Assembly: GCA_016201205.1 (NCBI GenBank) | Contig: JACQDF010000178.1 | Span: 1 to 52,820, forward strand | DNA: 52,820 nt | From: Acidobacteriota bacterium | GTDB taxonomy: Bacteria; Acidobacteriota; Terriglobia; Bryobacterales; Bryobacteraceae | Direction: 5' to 3' | Part shown: in pieces, positions 41,845-50,321 of the stretch | How the letters are laid out: each line of letters begins with the position of its first letter | How positions within the stretch are numbered: the stretch's first letter is position 1 | Notes under the pieces: generated by a model | Databases searched by the model: none | Told to the model about the DNA's origin: nothing | Seen by the model: the letters and a program-made list of their open reading frames with translations, nothing else | Position numbers and translations under genes: made by a program

Positions 41845-44800
41845 TCAGAACCAGAACTTAAGCCCGAGCTGGATGGTCCGCGGAAGGCGCGCCCCGGTGA
41901 CTCTTCCGAAATTGGGCGTGCCGAACGCGCCATTCGGCACACCGAAGTTGGTGCGATTCAGTACGTTGAAAAAGTCGCCGCGGAGCTCGAACTTCATCGC
42001 CTCGCGAACGGGGACGAAGCGGATCAGAGACACGTCGAAGTTCACCAGACCCGGCCCCTGAATGTTGGGGAACTTGTTGCTGTTGCCGAGCGCAAGCGGG
42101 GGAGGCGCCTGAAAGACGCTGGTATCAAACCACCGCCCAATTGCGCGGTCTTCTTCCGGCAGAATGGGATTGCGGAGCAGATTCGGGCGGAACTGGCGAT
42201 TGAAGGTGCGCGCCGTGTTCGAGGATTGCGTGATCCAGACCTGTTCTCCGCTTTGCAGCGTGAGGATGTTGGATAGCTGCCAGCCACCGGCGAACCAGGC
42301 CGCCGGTCCGCCTTGAATCCACCGCCGCCCTTTTCCGAACGGCAGGTCGTACACCGACGCGGTGACAAAGCGGTGCGGAAAGTGCGACTGGCTCAGACCG
42401 CGCTCCAGGCGCAGGTTGTAGGGGTCCATCGGGAACATCTGCGAGAAGTTGTCTTCGTTGTAATCAAGAAACTTGGAAAACGTGTAGCTGACGGAGAAAA
42501 ACAAGCTGTTGCGATAGCGGCGTTCCACGCCGAGCTGGAGAGCGTTGTAGCTGGAATTCTGAAACTCGCAGTGGCAGAGGATAAAGCCGTAGTCGGCATA
42601 GGGGCGCATCTGCTGGGTGCCGGTTCCGGCGCGCTGCACGTCTTCGATTCGAATGACGTTCATGTCCTGGTTCATCATGAGATGGCGGCCTACGTTGCCA
42701 GCATAAGAAGCCTGCCAGAGGAGCCCGCGCCATTCATGCTGGACGTCGAAATTCCACTGTTGAAAGGACCCCAGGCTGGCGCGTTCGATCTTGGTGTCAA
42801 TGGCGAAGCCCTTGCCGTCCTGGCTGGGAACGATGGGAGGAGTCCGGGACAGAATGACAGCGGCGTTCAGACCGTCGCTTTGGAGGCCGAGGCGCTGATC
42901 GGCGGGGAAACGCGCGAAGGCGGAGGTGGCGCGTCCCGTCAGAGGAATGTAGAAGATGCCGTAGTGCGAGCGAATCACTGTTCTCTTGAGGCCGAAGGGA
43001 CGCCAGGCGAAGCCAAAACGCGGGGCGAAGTTGGCGCGGTCGGTGAACTGGATGAAATTACGGCCCAGCTCGAACATGGTGACCGGACGGCCGGCAGTGA
43101 GATCGAAGTTCGACCCTTGGTTGCGGATCTCGCGCGGGTTCTGCTCGACGTCGTAGCGGAGGCCGAAACTCAGAGTGAGGTTGGGAGAAACCTTGAAATC
43201 GTCCTGAAAAAAAGCGCCGATGTAGCTGGAGCGGTAATAGAAGCGTCCGCGCAGGGTGCTGTTGTTGAATGTGTTTGCCTGCCCAAGCAGCAAGCTTGCA
43301 ACCGGGTGTCCGGTGCTGCCGGGATTGAGGGGATCGGCCGTCTGGAGGGCGCTGAAGGTATATTCTCCCGTGAATTGCAATTGAAGGTCGTTGATGGGGA
43401 ACCGGCGGTAGTCGAAGCCTGCTTTCACGATGTGCTTTCCTCGGACGAAGGTCGTCATGTTCTGGAACTGGAGCTGATTCTCGACGGGATTAAAGGCTTG
43501 CGCGTCGCCGATGCCTTCATAGCCGGCGACGTCGACGACGGGCAGCCCAACCAGATTCAGATTAGGGATGCCGAGCTGGTCGCCGGCGCCGAGACGGAGC
43601 AATCGCTCCTGAATGCCGCGGAAGTACGAGATGCGGGCATCGTTGATGGTGGCCGGCGTGAGCGTGCGAGTCCAGGACATGGCGCCGGTGAGGTAGCGAT
43701 TGAAATTTCCGTTCGCGCCGCCGGAGCGGGCGGAAGGAAATGGACGGGGCGTGTCGCTGAACTGGTGATCCCACGAGTAACGGCCGAAGACAAGGTCTTT
43801 GCCCGAAGCCCGCCAATCGATTCGTGTATCGAACTTGTTGTTCGAGGTGCCATTAGGAACCAGGCGGCGGTAATTCTGGGAAACGCCGGGCAGGTTGGGA
43901 TCGGGGTACAAGGCGACAATCTTTGGGCCGGGCGGATCAAAGCGGTTCGATGGGATGATGTTGCCGGGGAAGGGATCGCGCATGAAGCGGCGGCCATCGG
44001 GCGCCGGCCGGGTGGTGGCGGGATCATAGATCAGGTTGCGGCCGCTGAAATCTCCGCCCTTCATCGCCTGCGTCGGAATGGTGCGGTTGAACAGAGTCTC
44101 CTCGGCCTGGCGGAAGCTCTCGAAGTCGTCGAAGAAGAACAGGCGGTCTTTGCGGATGGGGCCGCCGATCATGCCGCCGAACTGGTTCTGGATCAGCTTG
44201 GGCTGCTCGGAGGCGAAGAAGTTGCGCGCATTGATGCTGTTGTTGCGGTGGAACTCGAAGACGTTGCCCCTGAAGCGATTCGTGCCGGACTTGAGGGTGG
44301 CGTTGACGACGCCTCCTACGGTTCGACCGAATTCGGCGGAAAGCCCGTTGGTCTGGACTTTGAATTCCTGGATCGCATCGAGGTTGGGCTGAGTGAAAAG
44401 CTGGCCGCGGCGCGGAGTGGTGATCGATCCCCCATCCAGAACGAATTCTCCTGTGCGGGCGCGGCCGCCGCTGAGGCGCGGCAGCTCGTCGTCACCGCGC
44501 TGCTGGGCGCCCGGCGCAAGCAGAACGAGCTCGAAGGCGTTGCGCCCGCGCAACGGCAATTGCTTGATGGCGCTCTCTTCGATGACTCGCCCGAGCGTGT
44601 TGTTTTCCGTCTGAATTAGTTGCGCTTCCGAGCGGACCTCGACGGATTCGGTGACCTGTCCGACTTGAAGCGTGAAGTCGACGCGCAGCCGGTCTTCCAC
44701 CCGCAAGGTGACGCCGCGCCGGACGTGTTTCTGGAAGCCGGGGGTTTCCACCTCGAGATCATAAACGCCGGGGCGCAGCTCGCCGAGGAAATAAAGGCCC

Positions 44801-44988
44801 GCATCGTTGGTTCTCGACTGCGATGTGACGCCGGTGTTGACGTTGCGCGCCGCAACGCGTGCGCCGGGAAGGATGGCGCCCGATTCGTCCTGGGCCGTCC
44901 CCTGAATGGAACCAAAGATGGTCTGGGGCGCGGCCGAATCGGGACGCATTGTCCAGAGAACAGCGGCTAACAGGAATACTTTGCGCAT
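41845..44988 (-). CDS. Oar-like TonB-dependent outer-membrane receptor
   Basis: This is a receptor of about 1047 residues. It has a signal peptide from the ATG at 44988 (RKVFLLAAVLWTMRPDSAAP), supported by a GGGAGGG ribosome site; the longer frame to 45048 is unlikely. The carboxypeptidase-regulatory-like domain has GTAQDESGAILPGARVAARN and FLGELRPGVYDLEVETPGF. The plug has LPLRGRNAFELVLLAPGAQQ and VLDGGSITTPRRGQL. The barrel ends in QLGLKFWF. It is divergent from the isomerase gene at 45066. Of the five receptors it is closest in layout to the one at 8844. The ligand is unknown. Confidence 0.87.
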   Translation of the reverse strand: MRKVFLLAAVLWTMRPDSAAPQTIFGSIQGTAQDESGAILPGARVAARNVNTGVTSQSRTNDAGLYFLGELRPGVYDLEVETPGFQKHVRRGVTLRVEDRLRVDFTLQVGQVTESVEVRSEAQLIQTENNTLGRVIEESAIKQLPLRGRNAFELVLLAPGAQQRGDDELPRLSGGRARTGEFVLDGGSITTPRRGQLFTQPNLDAIQEFKVQTNGLSAEFGRTVGGVVNATLKSGTNRFRGNVFEFHRNNSINARNFFASEQPKLIQNQFGGMIGGPIRKDRLFFFDDFESFRQAEETLFNRTIPTQAMKGGDFSGRNLIYDPATTRPAPDGRRFMRDPFPGNIIPSNRFDPPGPKIVALYPDPNLPGVSQNYRRLVPNGTSNNKFDTRIDWRASGKDLVFGRYSWDHQFSDTPRPFPSARSGGANGNFNRYLTGAMSWTRTLTPATINDARISYFRGIQERLLRLGAGDQLGIPNLNLVGLPVVDVAGYEGIGDAQAFNPVENQLQFQNMTTFVRGKHIVKAGFDYRRFPINDLQLQFTGEYTFSALQTADPLNPGSTGHPVASLLLGQANTFNNSTLRGRFYYRSSYIGAFFQDDFKVSPNLTLSFGLRYDVEQNPREIRNQGSNFDLTAGRPVTMFELGRNFIQFTDRANFAPRFGFAWRPFGLKRTVIRSHYGIFYIPLTGRATSAFARFPADQRLGLQSDGLNAAVILSRTPPIVPSQDGKGFAIDTKIERASLGSFQQWNFDVQHEWRGLLWQASYAGNVGRHLMMNQDMNVIRIEDVQRAGTGTQQMRPYADYGFILCHCEFQNSSYNALQLGVERRYRNSLFFSVSYTFSKFLDYNEDNFSQMFPMDPYNLRLERGLSQSHFPHRFVTASVYDLPFGKGRRWIQGGPAAWFAGGWQLSNILTLQSGEQVWITQSSNTARTFNRQFRPNLLRNPILPEEDRAIGRWFDTSVFQAPPPLALGNSNKFPNIQGPGLVNFDVSLIRFVPVREAMKFELRGDFFNVLNRTNFGVPNGAFGTPNFGRVTGARLPRTIQLGLKFWF

Positions 44989-45065
44989 AAGGCCCTCCCG
45001 AACGGCCATTGTATCCTGCCGCCTGTGGTTACAATTGAAGTTCACCAAGCAAAGGAGGCGCCGAT

Positions 45066-45830
45066 ATGCTGTTGGGAGCAGTCACATACAACGTCCTCAA
45101 GGACTGGGACCTCGAGACGATCATCCAGAAGCTGGAGGCGGCCGGCTTTGAAGCCGTCGAGTTGCGTGCGCAGCACAAGCATGGCGTCGAGCCCGCGCTG
45201 CCGGCAGCCGGGCGCAAGCGCGTCCAGGAGCGGTTCAGCCGCAGCAAGGTGCGTTTGCTGAGCTACGGCTCGACGTGCGAATTCCACTCGCCGGACGCGG
45301 CTGTGCGCCAGAAAAATATTGAGGAGGCAAAGCAGTTCATCGAGCTGGCGCACGATACCGGAGCCTGGGGCGTCAAAGTGCGGCCCAACGGCATCTCCGC
45401 GGAGCTTGGGCGCGAAAAGACAATCCAGGTGATCGGGGACTGCCTCAGGGAAGTCGGCGATTACGGCGCCCGGATGGGCATCGAGATCTGGATGGAAGTG
45501 CACGGGCGCGACACGCAGAATCCGCCGGTGAGCGCGGCCATCATGAAGGCTGCCCGGCACGAGAACGTCGGCTTATGCTGGAACTCGAATGCGACCGATG
45601 TCGTGAACGGCAGCCTCAAGCAGAGCTTCGATCTGCTGCGGCCGTGGATCAAGAACGTGCACATCAACGAGCTGGCCGGGCCGTATCCGTATCGCGAGCT
45701 GTTTGCCTTGCTGCGCGCGTCAAAGTACGACCGCTACACACTGTGTGAAGCTCAGGAGAGCAAAGAGCCGGAGCGCTTCCTGCGCTGGTACAAAGCGCTG
45801 TGGACGGAGCTGAACCGGTCATGCGCGTGA
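45066..45830 (+). CDS. Sugar phosphate isomerase/epimerase-like TIM barrel
   Basis: This 254-residue TIM barrel lacks any signal peptide, unlike its relative at 16565, so it is cytoplasmic. Metal-site segments are FEAVELRAQHKHGVEPAL, GIEIWMEVHGRD (glutamate and histidine), VGLCWNSNATDV and KNVHINELAG; together they give the usual Glu/Asp/His set of the xylose-isomerase-like fold. A strong Shine-Dalgarno AAAGGAGG precedes the ATG. The stop codon overlaps the start of an exported M14 peptidase by 10 bases. The pairing of the two enzymes does not reveal a pathway. Confidence 0.83.
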   Translation: MLLGAVTYNVLKDWDLETIIQKLEAAGFEAVELRAQHKHGVEPALPAAGRKRVQERFSRSKVRLLSYGSTCEFHSPDAAVRQKNIEEAKQFIELAHDTGAWGVKVRPNGISAELGREKTIQVIGDCLREVGDYGARMGIEIWMEVHGRDTQNPPVSAAIMKAARHENVGLCWNSNATDVVNGSLKQSFDLLRPWIKNVHINELAGPYPYRELFALLRASKYDRYTLCEAQESKEPERFLRWYKALWTELNRSCA

Positions 45831-48226
45831 AGATCGCCGCCCTTCTGGTTGGTGCGCTGATCAGCCTGAAGGCCGCTCCACCCGCGCCGCAGAGCCACTT
45901 CGGCCATCCCATCGGCCAGGACCGCACGCTGCTCGATTGGGACAAAGTTGTTTCCTACTTCAAGGCGCTGGAGCAATCGAGCGACCGCATTCGCGTCGTC
46001 GAGATCGGCAGGACCGTTCAGAACCGGCCGATGATCGCGGCGTTTCTTTCCAGGCCCGAGACGCTGAAGGATCTCGGCCGCTACCAGCAGATCCAGAAGC
46101 GCCTGGCCGATTCGCGCAGGACAAGCGATGCCGAGGCGGAGAAGCTGATCGCGCAAGGCAAGACTGTCGTCATGATCACCTGCTCGATCCATTCCACCGA
46201 GGTGGCGTCGACGAGCACGGCGGTGGAATTCGCTTACCGCCTGCTGTCCGAGGAGCGGCCGAAGTTTCGCGCGATCCTGGACAACGTCATTCTCATTCTG
46301 GCGCCGTCGCTGAACCCGGACGGCGTCGACATCGTCACCCAGTGGTATCGCAAGACGCTCGGAACCCCATTTGAGGGGACCTCGCCGCCCGAGCTCTACC
46401 ATCCATATGTCGGTCACGACAACAACCGCGACTGGTATATGTTTTCGCAACCGGAGACGCGCAGCGTCGTCTCGCGGCTCCACAACGGGTGGCATCCGCA
46501 AATCGTCTATGACGTACACCAGATGGGGCCGACCGCGTCTCGCATCTTCGTCCCGCCGTGGATGGACCCGATCGATCCGAACATCGACCCGATCCTGGCG
46601 CAGTTGTGCAACATGATCGGCATGGGGATGGCGGCGGACCTGACTGCCGCCGGCAAGACGGGCGTGGCCGTCAATGCGATGTACGATTTCTGGACGCCGG
46701 CCCGCCATTACCAGGCTTATCACGGCGGCATGCGCATTCTGACCGAATCGGCGGGCGCCCGTCTGGCGAGCCCGATCACGATCCGGCCCGATCAGATCTC
46801 GACGAACGCGCTGGGGTACAATCCGCGCGAGCGTGCGTGGAATCACCTCGAGCCGTGGCCGGGCGGCGAATGGCGCCTGCGCGACATCATCGATTACCAG
46901 ACCATTGCCTGGGAATCCTGCTTGTGGCAGGCGGCCGTGCGGCGCGAAGACTTATTGCGCAATTTCTACCGCATTCTGAAGCGAGCTTCCGAGCGGAAGT
47001 CGCCCTACGCATTTGTGATCTCCGGCGAGCAACTGGATCCCGGGTCTTCCAGGAAGCTGCTCGAGACGCTGGCCTTTGGCCTGGTGGAGATCGAGCGGGC
47101 CAGGGAAGAGTTCCAGGCGGACGGCAAGTCGTACCCGGCGGGCTCCTACGTCATCCGGATGCAGCAGCCATTCAGCGCGTTCGCCAAGACGCTGCTCGAG
47201 CGGCAGCAGTATCCGGACTTGCGCCTTTATCCGGGTGGCCCTCCGAAGCGTCCCTACGACGTCACCGCGCAGACGCTGCCGCTGCTGATGGGTGTCAGCG
47301 TGGATACGATCAAAGACAGCTTCACTGCCTCGTTGACGCCGGCCGGCGAGTACGCCTTCCAGCTCAGCGCCCCGGCGCCGGCCGGCGCGCTGGCGGCTTC
47401 CGACATCGACACCTGGCGCGAGGTAAACCGCGCATGGAACAACGGGCGGCCGGTGGCGCGGGACAGCGCCGGCAATTTCTATGTCAACCGGCCGGCGACG
47501 GGCGACGTGAAGCCGCTGCGCAAGCCGCGCATCGGACTGTACCGCAGCTTCATGCCCGGCATGGACGAGGGCTGGACGCGCTGGCTGTTCGAGACATTCG
47601 GCTTCAGCTACACCCGGCTTTTGAACAAAGAAATACAGGCCGGGCAGTTGCGTAAGCGATTCGACGTCATCGTCTTTCCGGATCAGCGCGCCTCGGCGGT
47701 TCACGGCGGATATGCTCCGCGCTCCATGCCGGATGAGTATGCAGGAGGGGTGGGAGACAAAGGCGCGGAAGCGCTGAAGCAGTTCGTCAGCGAGGGCGGA
47801 GCTCTGGTATTCCTCAACGACTCCTGCGAGTACGCCTCCGAGCATCTGGGACTGAAGCTGAAGAATTCGGTGCAAGGCGTTTCCAACCGCGAGTTCTACT
47901 CGCCGGGATCGCTGCTGAACGTCAGCCTGGATGAGAAACACCCGCTGACGCGCGGGATGCCGAAAGAGATCGCCATCTGGAGCGAGGGCAGTCCTGCCTG
48001 GGAAGCGGCCGATGGCGGCGTCGGGAAAGTCGTGGCGCGCTATCCGCAATCGAAGGTGCTGGCCTCCGGCTGGCTGCTCGGCGAGAAATACCTGGCTGGC
48101 CGCGCCGCGCTGCTGGAAGTGCCGATGGGCGCCGGCAGGATCATCCTGTTCGGTATGCGGCCGCAATATCGCGCGCAGAGCTATCAGAACTTCAAGCTGC
48201 TGTTCAATGCGCTGGCGGGGTACTAA
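45821..48226 (+). CDS. Exported M14 family zinc carboxypeptidase
   Basis: This 801-residue M14 metallopeptidase has a signal peptide ([18 protein letters not shown]). Zinc ligands are H124 and E127 in [10 protein letters not shown] and H233 in [13 protein letters not shown] at 201-205 holds the substrate-binding arginine, and E309 in RILTESAGA is the candidate general base. The last 230 residues form a second, Rossmann/glutamine-amidotransferase-like domain starting near [18 protein letters not shown]. It would trim C-terminal residues from peptides in the periplasm. It overlaps the isomerase gene by 10 bases. Confidence 0.87.
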   Translation: MRVKIAALLVGALISLKAAPPAPQSHFGHPIGQDRTLLDWDKVVSYFKALEQSSDRIRVVEIGRTVQNRPMIAAFLSRPETLKDLGRYQQIQKRLADSRRTSDAEAEKLIAQGKTVVMITCSIHSTEVASTSTAVEFAYRLLSEERPKFRAILDNVILILAPSLNPDGVDIVTQWYRKTLGTPFEGTSPPELYHPYVGHDNNRDWYMFSQPETRSVVSRLHNGWHPQIVYDVHQMGPTASRIFVPPWMDPIDPNIDPILAQLCNMIGMGMAADLTAAGKTGVAVNAMYDFWTPARHYQAYHGGMRILTESAGARLASPITIRPDQISTNALGYNPRERAWNHLEPWPGGEWRLRDIIDYQTIAWESCLWQAAVRREDLLRNFYRILKRASERKSPYAFVISGEQLDPGSSRKLLETLAFGLVEIERAREEFQADGKSYPAGSYVIRMQQPFSAFAKTLLERQQYPDLRLYPGGPPKRPYDVTAQTLPLLMGVSVDTIKDSFTASLTPAGEYAFQLSAPAPAGALAASDIDTWREVNRAWNNGRPVARDSAGNFYVNRPATGDVKPLRKPRIGLYRSFMPGMDEGWTRWLFETFGFSYTRLLNKEIQAGQLRKRFDVIVFPDQRASAVHGGYAPRSMPDEYAGGVGDKGAEALKQFVSEGGALVFLNDSCEYASEHLGLKLKNSVQGVSNREFYSPGSLLNVSLDEKHPLTRGMPKEIAIWSEGSPAWEAADGGVGKVVARYPQSKVLASGWLLGEKYLAGRAALLEVPMGAGRIILFGMRPQYRAQSYQNFKLLFNALAGY

Positions 48227-48455
48227 GAGGCTGAATCGGTGTCGCTTTAGCTAACTCGACCACGGTCTCCCAGTCCAGCCTTCGGAATCCGCCCTTTCCG
48301 CGGGCCTTCTGCCAGCGTGCCCGTTTGGTCGGATCCTCCACGAGCGACCGCCACGCCTCCACCGGGTCCTCGTGTTCAGCCCGCGCCTCGCCCTGGCGAG
48401 GCCGTGCCATTTCGGCCAGGGCCCGTAAAGCGTGTTCGGCGGTAACCGACAGCAT
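48204..48455 (-). pseudogene. Rrf2-like / NarG-like chimeric gene remnant
   Basis: This 83-residue frame joins two unrelated pieces. [19 protein letters not shown] is the start of an Rrf2-family regulator (NsrR/IscR type). From residue 30, [20 protein letters not shown] followed by [20 protein letters not shown] matches a segment of the nitrate reductase alpha subunit NarG just before its conserved YGPDR region. The rest of both proteins is absent. The last dozen residues read into the antisense of the peptidase gene. It is probably a scar of a deleted nitrate-respiration cluster. The family matches are from memory of the motifs. Confidence 0.6.
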
Positions 48456-48556
48456 CCTGACTCGCTTCCGATCCGCCCTCCCGGCGGTCAAGCGAATTTT
48501 TCACTGGAAAGTCTTTTCTGTCGGTATCCCCTCGGTGTAAGCTTACTGTGCACAGC

Positions 48557-49672
48557 ATGGCTACGGCTCCCCAGTCCCCGGCAGACTCGCAACCTGTGCA
48601 CCCACCACGGCTCCGAGCCCTGCGCGATGTAGTCATGGACTTGTCTCCGGCCTATTTCGCCATGGTTATGGCCACTGGGATTGTCTCCCTGTCCGCTCAC
48701 ATGTTAGGGATGTCGGGGCTGGCAGCCGCACTGTTCTGGCTGAACATCGCCGCTTACGTGGTGATCTGGCTGTTAACCGTCCTCCGGGTCCTCTGGTTCA
48801 CGCGTCGGGTGCTCGACGATCTGGTGGACCACCAACGCGGCCCAGGCTTCTTCACCGCTGTTGCCGGGTCGTGCGTTCTTGGCAGTCAGTTTGTTCTGAT
48901 ATCGGCGAATTATCGTGCCGCACTGTCGTTGTGGATTCTCGGAATAGTCCTGTGGGTGCTACTGACATACACGATTCTCACGGCGTTCACGATCAAAGAG
49001 AACAAACCGAGCTTGTACGAAGGGATCACCGGAGCGTGGCTGCTGGCAGTTGTGGCAACGCAGGCCGTTGCGGTCTTGAGCGCTCTCATCGCTCTCCATT
49101 GGGACCAGCCTTACCGGCTCATGATCAACTTCTTCGGACTATCGATGTGGTTATGGGGCGGGATGCTGTACATCTGGATGATTTCCCTCATTTTCTATCG
49201 GTACACGTTCTTTCGGTTTTCGCCCAGCGACCTGACGCCGCCTTACTGGATCAACATGGGGGCCATGGCGATCTCGACGCTCGCCGGCGCTCGGCTGATC
49301 GTGAACGCTCCGGACGCGCCGTTCCTCGGCTCACTGCTACCGTTTTTGAAGGGCTTCACCGTGTTCTACTGGGCGACGGGCACGTGGTGGATTCCAATGT
49401 TGGCAATATTGGCAACGTGGAGATACATCTACAAGCGGTTCCCGCTGAAGTACGATCCATTGTATTGGGGAGCGGTCTTCCCGCTGGGGATGTATACCGC
49501 GTGCACGTTCCAGATGGCATGGGCGATGCAATTGGACTTTTTGTTTGCGGTGCCCCGCTTGTTCGTCTACGTTGCTCTGGTGGCCTGGCTGGCCACGTTC
49601 GCTGGACTTTGTCGCACGCTTGGCGCCGGGTTATTTGGACTCATGCGGCAACCATTGCGTGCTGAGTCCTGA
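48557..49672 (+). CDS. TehA/SLAC1-type (TDT family) membrane channel or transporter
   Basis: This roughly 371-residue inner-membrane protein has about ten helices, in the tellurite-resistance/dicarboxylate transporter family that includes TehA and the plant anion channel SLAC1. Signatures are LSPAYFAMVMATGIVSLSAH, the helix pairs LWILGIVLWVLLTYTILTAF and GLSMWLWGGMLYIWM, and GFTVFYWATGTWWIPMLAIL. It may export anions such as sulfite, nitrate or dicarboxylates. Base composition is lower in GC than its neighbours in sampled lines (28 of 60 at 49141-49200). With the NarG scar beside it, it may be the survivor of an acquired nitrogen/sulfur cluster. Confidence 0.85.
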   Translation: MATAPQSPADSQPVHPPRLRALRDVVMDLSPAYFAMVMATGIVSLSAHMLGMSGLAAALFWLNIAAYVVIWLLTVLRVLWFTRRVLDDLVDHQRGPGFFTAVAGSCVLGSQFVLISANYRAALSLWILGIVLWVLLTYTILTAFTIKENKPSLYEGITGAWLLAVVATQAVAVLSALIALHWDQPYRLMINFFGLSMWLWGGMLYIWMISLIFYRYTFFRFSPSDLTPPYWINMGAMAISTLAGARLIVNAPDAPFLGSLLPFLKGFTVFYWATGTWWIPMLAILATWRYIYKRFPLKYDPLYWGAVFPLGMYTACTFQMAWAMQLDFLFAVPRLFVYVALVAWLATFAGLCRTLGAGLFGLMRQPLRAES

Positions 49673-49758
49673 TTTCGATCGTCAATGCACATTGCTCTGA
49701 TCGCCTTAGCTGTATGCATAAGCAAGACTACCCAGCCTAAAGTGATCGTGGTCAACGA

Positions 49759-49772
49759 TCGGTCGCGACCGA
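49759..49772. promoter_or_regulatory. 14-bp perfect palindrome in intergenic gap
   Basis: TCGGTCGCGACCGA reads the same on both strands. It lies in the 130-base gap between the TehA-like gene and the convergent DUF1569 gene. It could be a regulator site or, without a loop, part of a terminator. No promoter or partner gene can be linked to it. Confidence 0.35.
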
Positions 49773-49804
49773 CAGGACGGGAGAAATCGTCGAAAGACTA
49801 AGCC

Positions 49805-50248
49805 CTAGAGACCGAATTGTTTGAGGTGATGATCCAGGTGGCGGTAGGTCAGCTCGCCCCAGGTTTTCCCCGGTAAAGTGCCGAACGCGGGATGCTCGCC
49901 CCAAGCCGCCGATTCTCCCCGTGTCGCCGCCTTCTCGAGCGCAGCCCGCAACTCGGAGAGATTCTTCGCCAGATCCGTCTCGTTCGGATGGACGTACTCG
50001 GGCGCGGTCGGCGCGCCCTTCGGCCACGGAAGCACGTAGATGACCAGGTAGCGCAACAGCGGGTTGCGGAAAGGCCCCGGCCTGGCCGCCGCCGGATAAT
50101 CTCCCACCGCGGTCCGGATGGGGGACGTGATGTGCGCTACCATCTGAGCCGGATTCATCTTGCCCCAGTTCGGCCGTTGATCGGCCCGCAGCATCTCGAA
50201 CCGCGAAAGCAGATCTTGTCTTGTATTTGCATCCCAGGCGCTTTTCAT
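49805..50248 (-). CDS. DUF1569/DinB-like helical protein
   Basis: This 147-residue protein of the DinB-like four-helix superfamily (DUF1569) has NWGKMNPAQMVAHITSPIRT with the first metal-type histidine. Near the end, GELTYRHLDHHLKQFGL has the paired histidines usually seen in this fold. The middle part carries a hydrophobic RNPLLRYLVIYVLPWPKGAP segment. Members are thought to be metal-dependent transferases or peroxide/thiol-stress proteins, but this one is not characterised. ATG 50248 was preferred to the longer frame from 50314, whose extra residues look unrelated. Confidence 0.8.
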   Translation of the reverse strand: MKSAWDANTRQDLLSRFEMLRADQRPNWGKMNPAQMVAHITSPIRTAVGDYPAAARPGPFRNPLLRYLVIYVLPWPKGAPTAPEYVHPNETDLAKNLSELRAALEKAATRGESAAWGEHPAFGTLPGKTWGELTYRHLDHHLKQFGL

Positions 50249-50321
50249 GGAAGAAAGTCCGTCCTTATAATATCGCCCAGTTCGGGCCTGGGCGGAGGCC
50301 CGGCGCCAGTTCACAAATTCA

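Noticed and set aside
42313..44619. 768-codon open frame opposite the Oar-like receptor
   Set aside because: It is the antisense shadow of a high-GC gene: no ribosome site, no domain and low-complexity composition, while the receptor frame has clear motifs.
48871..49665. 264-codon plus-strand frame inside the TehA-like gene
   Set aside because: It is a shifted-frame shadow of a membrane protein gene with ten clear helices.
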